DNA from: Nocardia concava NBRC 100430
GTDB lineage: Bacteria > Actinomycetota > Actinomycetes > Mycobacteriales > Mycobacteriaceae
Direction of reading: 5' to 3'
DNA: 45,266 nucleotides
Assembly (NCBI RefSeq): GCF_000308815.1
Contig: NZ_BAFX01000195.1
Coordinates: 1 to 45,266, forward strand
Positions 42,956 through 45,266 of the stretch are shown piece after piece (the first letter of the stretch is position 1; each line of letters begins with the position of its first letter). The translations under genes and the position numbers were made by a program. Under the pieces are notes generated by a model. It made no database searches and had not been told where the DNA came from. It was given only the letters and a program-made list of their open reading frames with translations.

Positions 42956-44016
42956 ACTCGACGGTCACGATTCAGCGGTATCCCGATGGGCTGTACGGGA
43001 TCGTTCCCGCGGGGGCACCTGCGGCTTTGGGGATGGCGCCCGGTCCCGACACCATGGTTTTGGAGGTGCTCGGCGGGCATCTCGTCTGGAATGTGCTTGA
43101 CGGACAGGAACTCCCGGCCGCCATGATCGACGATCTCGACCTGGCTCAGGAATGGGTGTGGGCGATCTACGGCGAGCCGGTCGCGATAGCTCTCGATGGG
43201 GCGGGTACAGGGCATCCGGTCGAAGCGCCCACACCCCCTGTCACCGCCGTCGCGGCCGTGAGTGCCCGGCGACTTGCGTACGCGCACTGGGCATCTCGCT
43301 GGTGGCCTGCTTCCACTCTGGACGGCATCGCCGCGCTCGACTCGGATCTGCTCGATCGCGATATCGCGACGCTGACCGAGGAATGCGAGTTCTTCGTGGA
43401 TGGTGCGGACGCTCTCGTGCCTTCACTTTCGGCGGTCGTCGAAAGTTCCTTGCGCGCTTCGGATTACGCCCTGGCCGCCGGGGATGGGCCTCAGGCCGCC
43501 GGAACGCTCGTACTCGCACGCGGCACCGGCGGCTGGGACTGGCGGCGCTGCCCGCCCGGCCTCGTTGACGCCTCCGAGTCCGCCGTGTCCTGGCAGCTCA
43601 TCCGCGACGCGGGCACCACCACGGTGGCCATCACCGTCGCGGCCCACCCGGCCTTGTCCGCCGACCTCCCGGCTCATCTGCGTCCCTGGGCGCACATCGA
43701 CACCGGGCGCGACGAGTTGGACACCGAGCTGCGGGCCGTCGATGACACCTGGATCGGTGAATACCCGCTGTCCGCACCGTCTTCCGCCGTCCGGATCGCC
43801 ATCCACGTCCCCGGTTTCGGCCCGGTGCCGGACTCGGGCGAGCTCTTCGCGACACCCACGCCCACCGCGACCTCCCCGGACGCGGCGCTGCGCCAGCGCA
43901 TCCGCGATTTCGCTTCGGCCAGATTGCGCGACGCGGCCATCCCGACGGCCGATGACGACCCGTTTGCCCCGCTGCTCGCCGAAATCGCGGCCGCCGCCGG
44001 AGATTCGGACTTCTGA
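42952..44016 (+). CDS. Unknown protein, second gene of a three-gene operon
   Basis: A 354-residue soluble protein with no recognised domain. It has Trp-rich helices (LAYAHWASRWWPASTLDGIA), an acidic loop (LDSDLLDRDIATLTEECEFF) and a strand-rich second half (DAGTTTVAITVAAHPALSAD, AVRIAIHVPGFGPVP). No signal peptide or membrane helix is present. Its ATG overlaps the stop of the first gene (ATGA), and its stop is one base before the start of the TPR gene, so the three proteins are made together. Confidence 0.7.
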   Translation: MNSTVTIQRYPDGLYGIVPAGAPAALGMAPGPDTMVLEVLGGHLVWNVLDGQELPAAMIDDLDLAQEWVWAIYGEPVAIALDGAGTGHPVEAPTPPVTAVAAVSARRLAYAHWASRWWPASTLDGIAALDSDLLDRDIATLTEECEFFVDGADALVPSLSAVVESSLRASDYALAAGDGPQAAGTLVLARGTGGWDWRRCPPGLVDASESAVSWQLIRDAGTTTVAITVAAHPALSADLPAHLRPWAHIDTGRDELDTELRAVDDTWIGEYPLSAPSSAVRIAIHVPGFGPVPDSGELFATPTPTATSPDAALRQRIRDFASARLRDAAIPTADDDPFAPLLAEIAAAAGDSDF

Positions 44017-44017
44017 C

Positions 44018-45266
44018 ATGCGGGACAGCGTCACCGGGGACAACGTGGCGGCCGACCGAAACGGCAATCCTCCGTTCGCGGGACAGGTTTCGGGCGGCGC
44101 GGCGGAAGCCGGCGGGGTGCGGGCGGGCGAGAGCGAACGCGGTGCCGAGAGTGCGTTGTTGCGGGCCGGGGCGGAGGCCGTGGGGCGGGGGGAGCTGTGG
44201 GAGGGGCTGCGGATTTTCGAGCGGGCCGTGGAGGTCGAGGAGGGGGATCTGCGGCTGTGCGCGCTCGTTGATGTGGCGGTGGTGATGGATCGGCTGGGGG
44301 ATCATGCGGGGGCGGTGGAGCGGTTTCGGGAGGCGTTGGGGGAGATGCGGACCGACGCGCCTCGGATGTATCCGGGGGCGTTGATCGGGTTGTCGCAGGC
44401 GTTGCAGAACTTGGGGGATCTCGAGGGGGCGCAAGAGGCGTTGGAGCGGGCGCGGGCGGTTCTGGGCGGGGTGGATGCGCCCGGTGACTTGCGGCTGGCG
44501 TGTTTGGTTTCGTCCACCGCGGTGGCGTTGCATCGGCAGCAGTGGTGGCGGGCGCTGGATCTCGCGGATGAATCGTTGGATGCGGCACGGCGGTTCGGGC
44601 CCGAGCAGGCGGGACATCCGCTGATGAATCTGGCCGCCGCGCACTTCGAGACCGGGCGGTGGGAGCTGGCCCACGAATTCGCGGGGCAGGCGCTGGCGGC
44701 GTTCGAGGCGGTCGAGGATGTCGCCGGGGTCGCGGAGACACGGCAGAATCTGGCGCTGATGTACACGCGCTCAGGGTGTTTCGATGACGCGGAGCCACTG
44801 CTGGCTGCCGCTCAGGAGCATTTCGACGCGGCCGGGGTGGCGCATCGGGCCGGAATCGGGTTAAAGGTCATGGGGTTCATCGCCGAGCATCGCGGGCAGG
44901 TGGACGTGGCGAATGCGCGGTATCGGCAGGCGCTGCATCGGTTCGAGGAATCGCGGGCCGTCATCGACGCCGCCGACGTGCGACTTCGCCTGGCCGCTAC
45001 CGCTTTTGCCGCAGGGCAGTACGAGGAGGGGGAGGCCGAGCTGGCCGCAGCCCGAGCCACCTACGCGGTGCGCGGTCTCGGCCTGCACTGCGCCCAGCTC
45101 GACTATTGGCACGCCGGACTCCTGGAGCCGCTGGTGACCCAGGTGCCCGGATTGCTGCCGCGGGCAGTGGATCTCGCGGTTCCGGCGGCTTTGGCCCTGG
45201 ACGCCGTGCGCTACGAGCTGCCCGACGGCGCGCAGCGCGACAACTGGAACCGCCGCATCGTGAATC
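44018..45266 (+). CDS. TPR-repeat protein, incomplete at the window end
   Basis: Open from the ATG at 44018 to the last base without a stop, so at least 416 residues. The first 50 residues are low-complexity. From about residue 55 come helical pairs with the TPR pattern, for example GELWEGLRIFERAVEVEEGD, GDHAGAVERFREALGEM, GDLEGAQEALERARAVLGG, and GRWELAHEFAGQALAAFEAV. The window ends inside a segment reading ALDAVRYELPDGAQRDNWNR. I recall similar linkers before CHAT protease-like domains in actinobacteria, but no such domain is visible here. It is the third gene of the operon, one base after the second. Confidence 0.8.
   Translation, partial: MRDSVTGDNVAADRNGNPPFAGQVSGGAAEAGGVRAGESERGAESALLRAGAEAVGRGELWEGLRIFERAVEVEEGDLRLCALVDVAVVMDRLGDHAGAVERFREALGEMRTDAPRMYPGALIGLSQALQNLGDLEGAQEALERARAVLGGVDAPGDLRLACLVSSTAVALHRQQWWRALDLADESLDAARRFGPEQAGHPLMNLAAAHFETGRWELAHEFAGQALAAFEAVEDVAGVAETRQNLALMYTRSGCFDDAEPLLAAAQEHFDAAGVAHRAGIGLKVMGFIAEHRGQVDVANARYRQALHRFEESRAVIDAADVRLRLAATAFAAGQYEEGEAELAAARATYAVRGLGLHCAQLDYWHAGLLEPLVTQVPGLLPRAVDLAVPAALALDAVRYELPDGAQRDNWNRRIVN

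Overview
The window is high-GC actinobacterial DNA from a mycolic-acid-containing member of the Mycobacteriales, most likely Nocardia or a close relative. The evidence is a mycolyltransferase (antigen 85 type), an Emb-type arabinosyltransferase, an LpqH-type lipoprotein, Ddn-type F420-dependent reductases, S-adenosyl methyltransferases of the DUF574 type, and many GTG starts with ATGA or 1-nt gene junctions. No tRNA, rRNA, CRISPR array, transposase or phage gene was seen. The genus is inferred from gene content only.

Layout. 1-4.5 kb: an XRE/MmyB-like regulator, a possible 23-residue peptide gene, a Ddn-type reductase, a LOG-family nucleotide phosphoribohydrolase, two unknown proteins, an MBL-fold hydrolase and a cyclophilin-like protein whose start sits on a palindrome. 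4.6-10.5 kb: cell-envelope block with a secreted mycolyltransferase, a secreted unknown and a lone Emb arabinosyltransferase with a Pro-rich insert. 10.5-13.5 kb: HSL-type esterase, TetR regulator and FAD aromatic hydroxylase, with near-identical operators over the promoters of the first two. 13.6-18.5 kb: MFS transporter, secreted hydrolase pair, MetE-like protein and DUF574 methyltransferase. 18.9-24.6 kb: hutH-hutU-hutF-hutI, which takes histidine to N-formylglutamate; no hutG is present. 24.6-26.8 kb: Ddn-type reductase and DoxX, divergent from an FAD oxidoreductase whose promoter carries two operators. 26.8-29 kb: an intergenic region with an 80-bp palindromic element, then an exported catalase-like peroxidase coupled to a cytochrome b561. 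29-32.8 kb: AraC regulator/hydrolase, TetR/DoxX with a large shared operator, and a cyclase-family hydrolase. 32.9-34.7 kb: a Tdi1-like immunity domain protein coupled to a HEAT-repeat protein. 34.8-41.2 kb: secreted lipase, TMEM175-like channel, glycine-zipper secreted protein, GNAT, PHB-depolymerase-like esterase, PEBP, membrane protein and LpqH-like lipoprotein. 41.3 kb to the end: a tightly packed three-gene operon of two unknown proteins and a TPR protein that runs off the window.

The best candidates for undescribed biology are the 41.3-45.3 kb three-gene operon, the Tdi1-like/HEAT pair, the 80-bp palindrome, and several gene-operator pairs that can be read directly from the DNA. All functional names come from reading motifs by eye; no database search was run.
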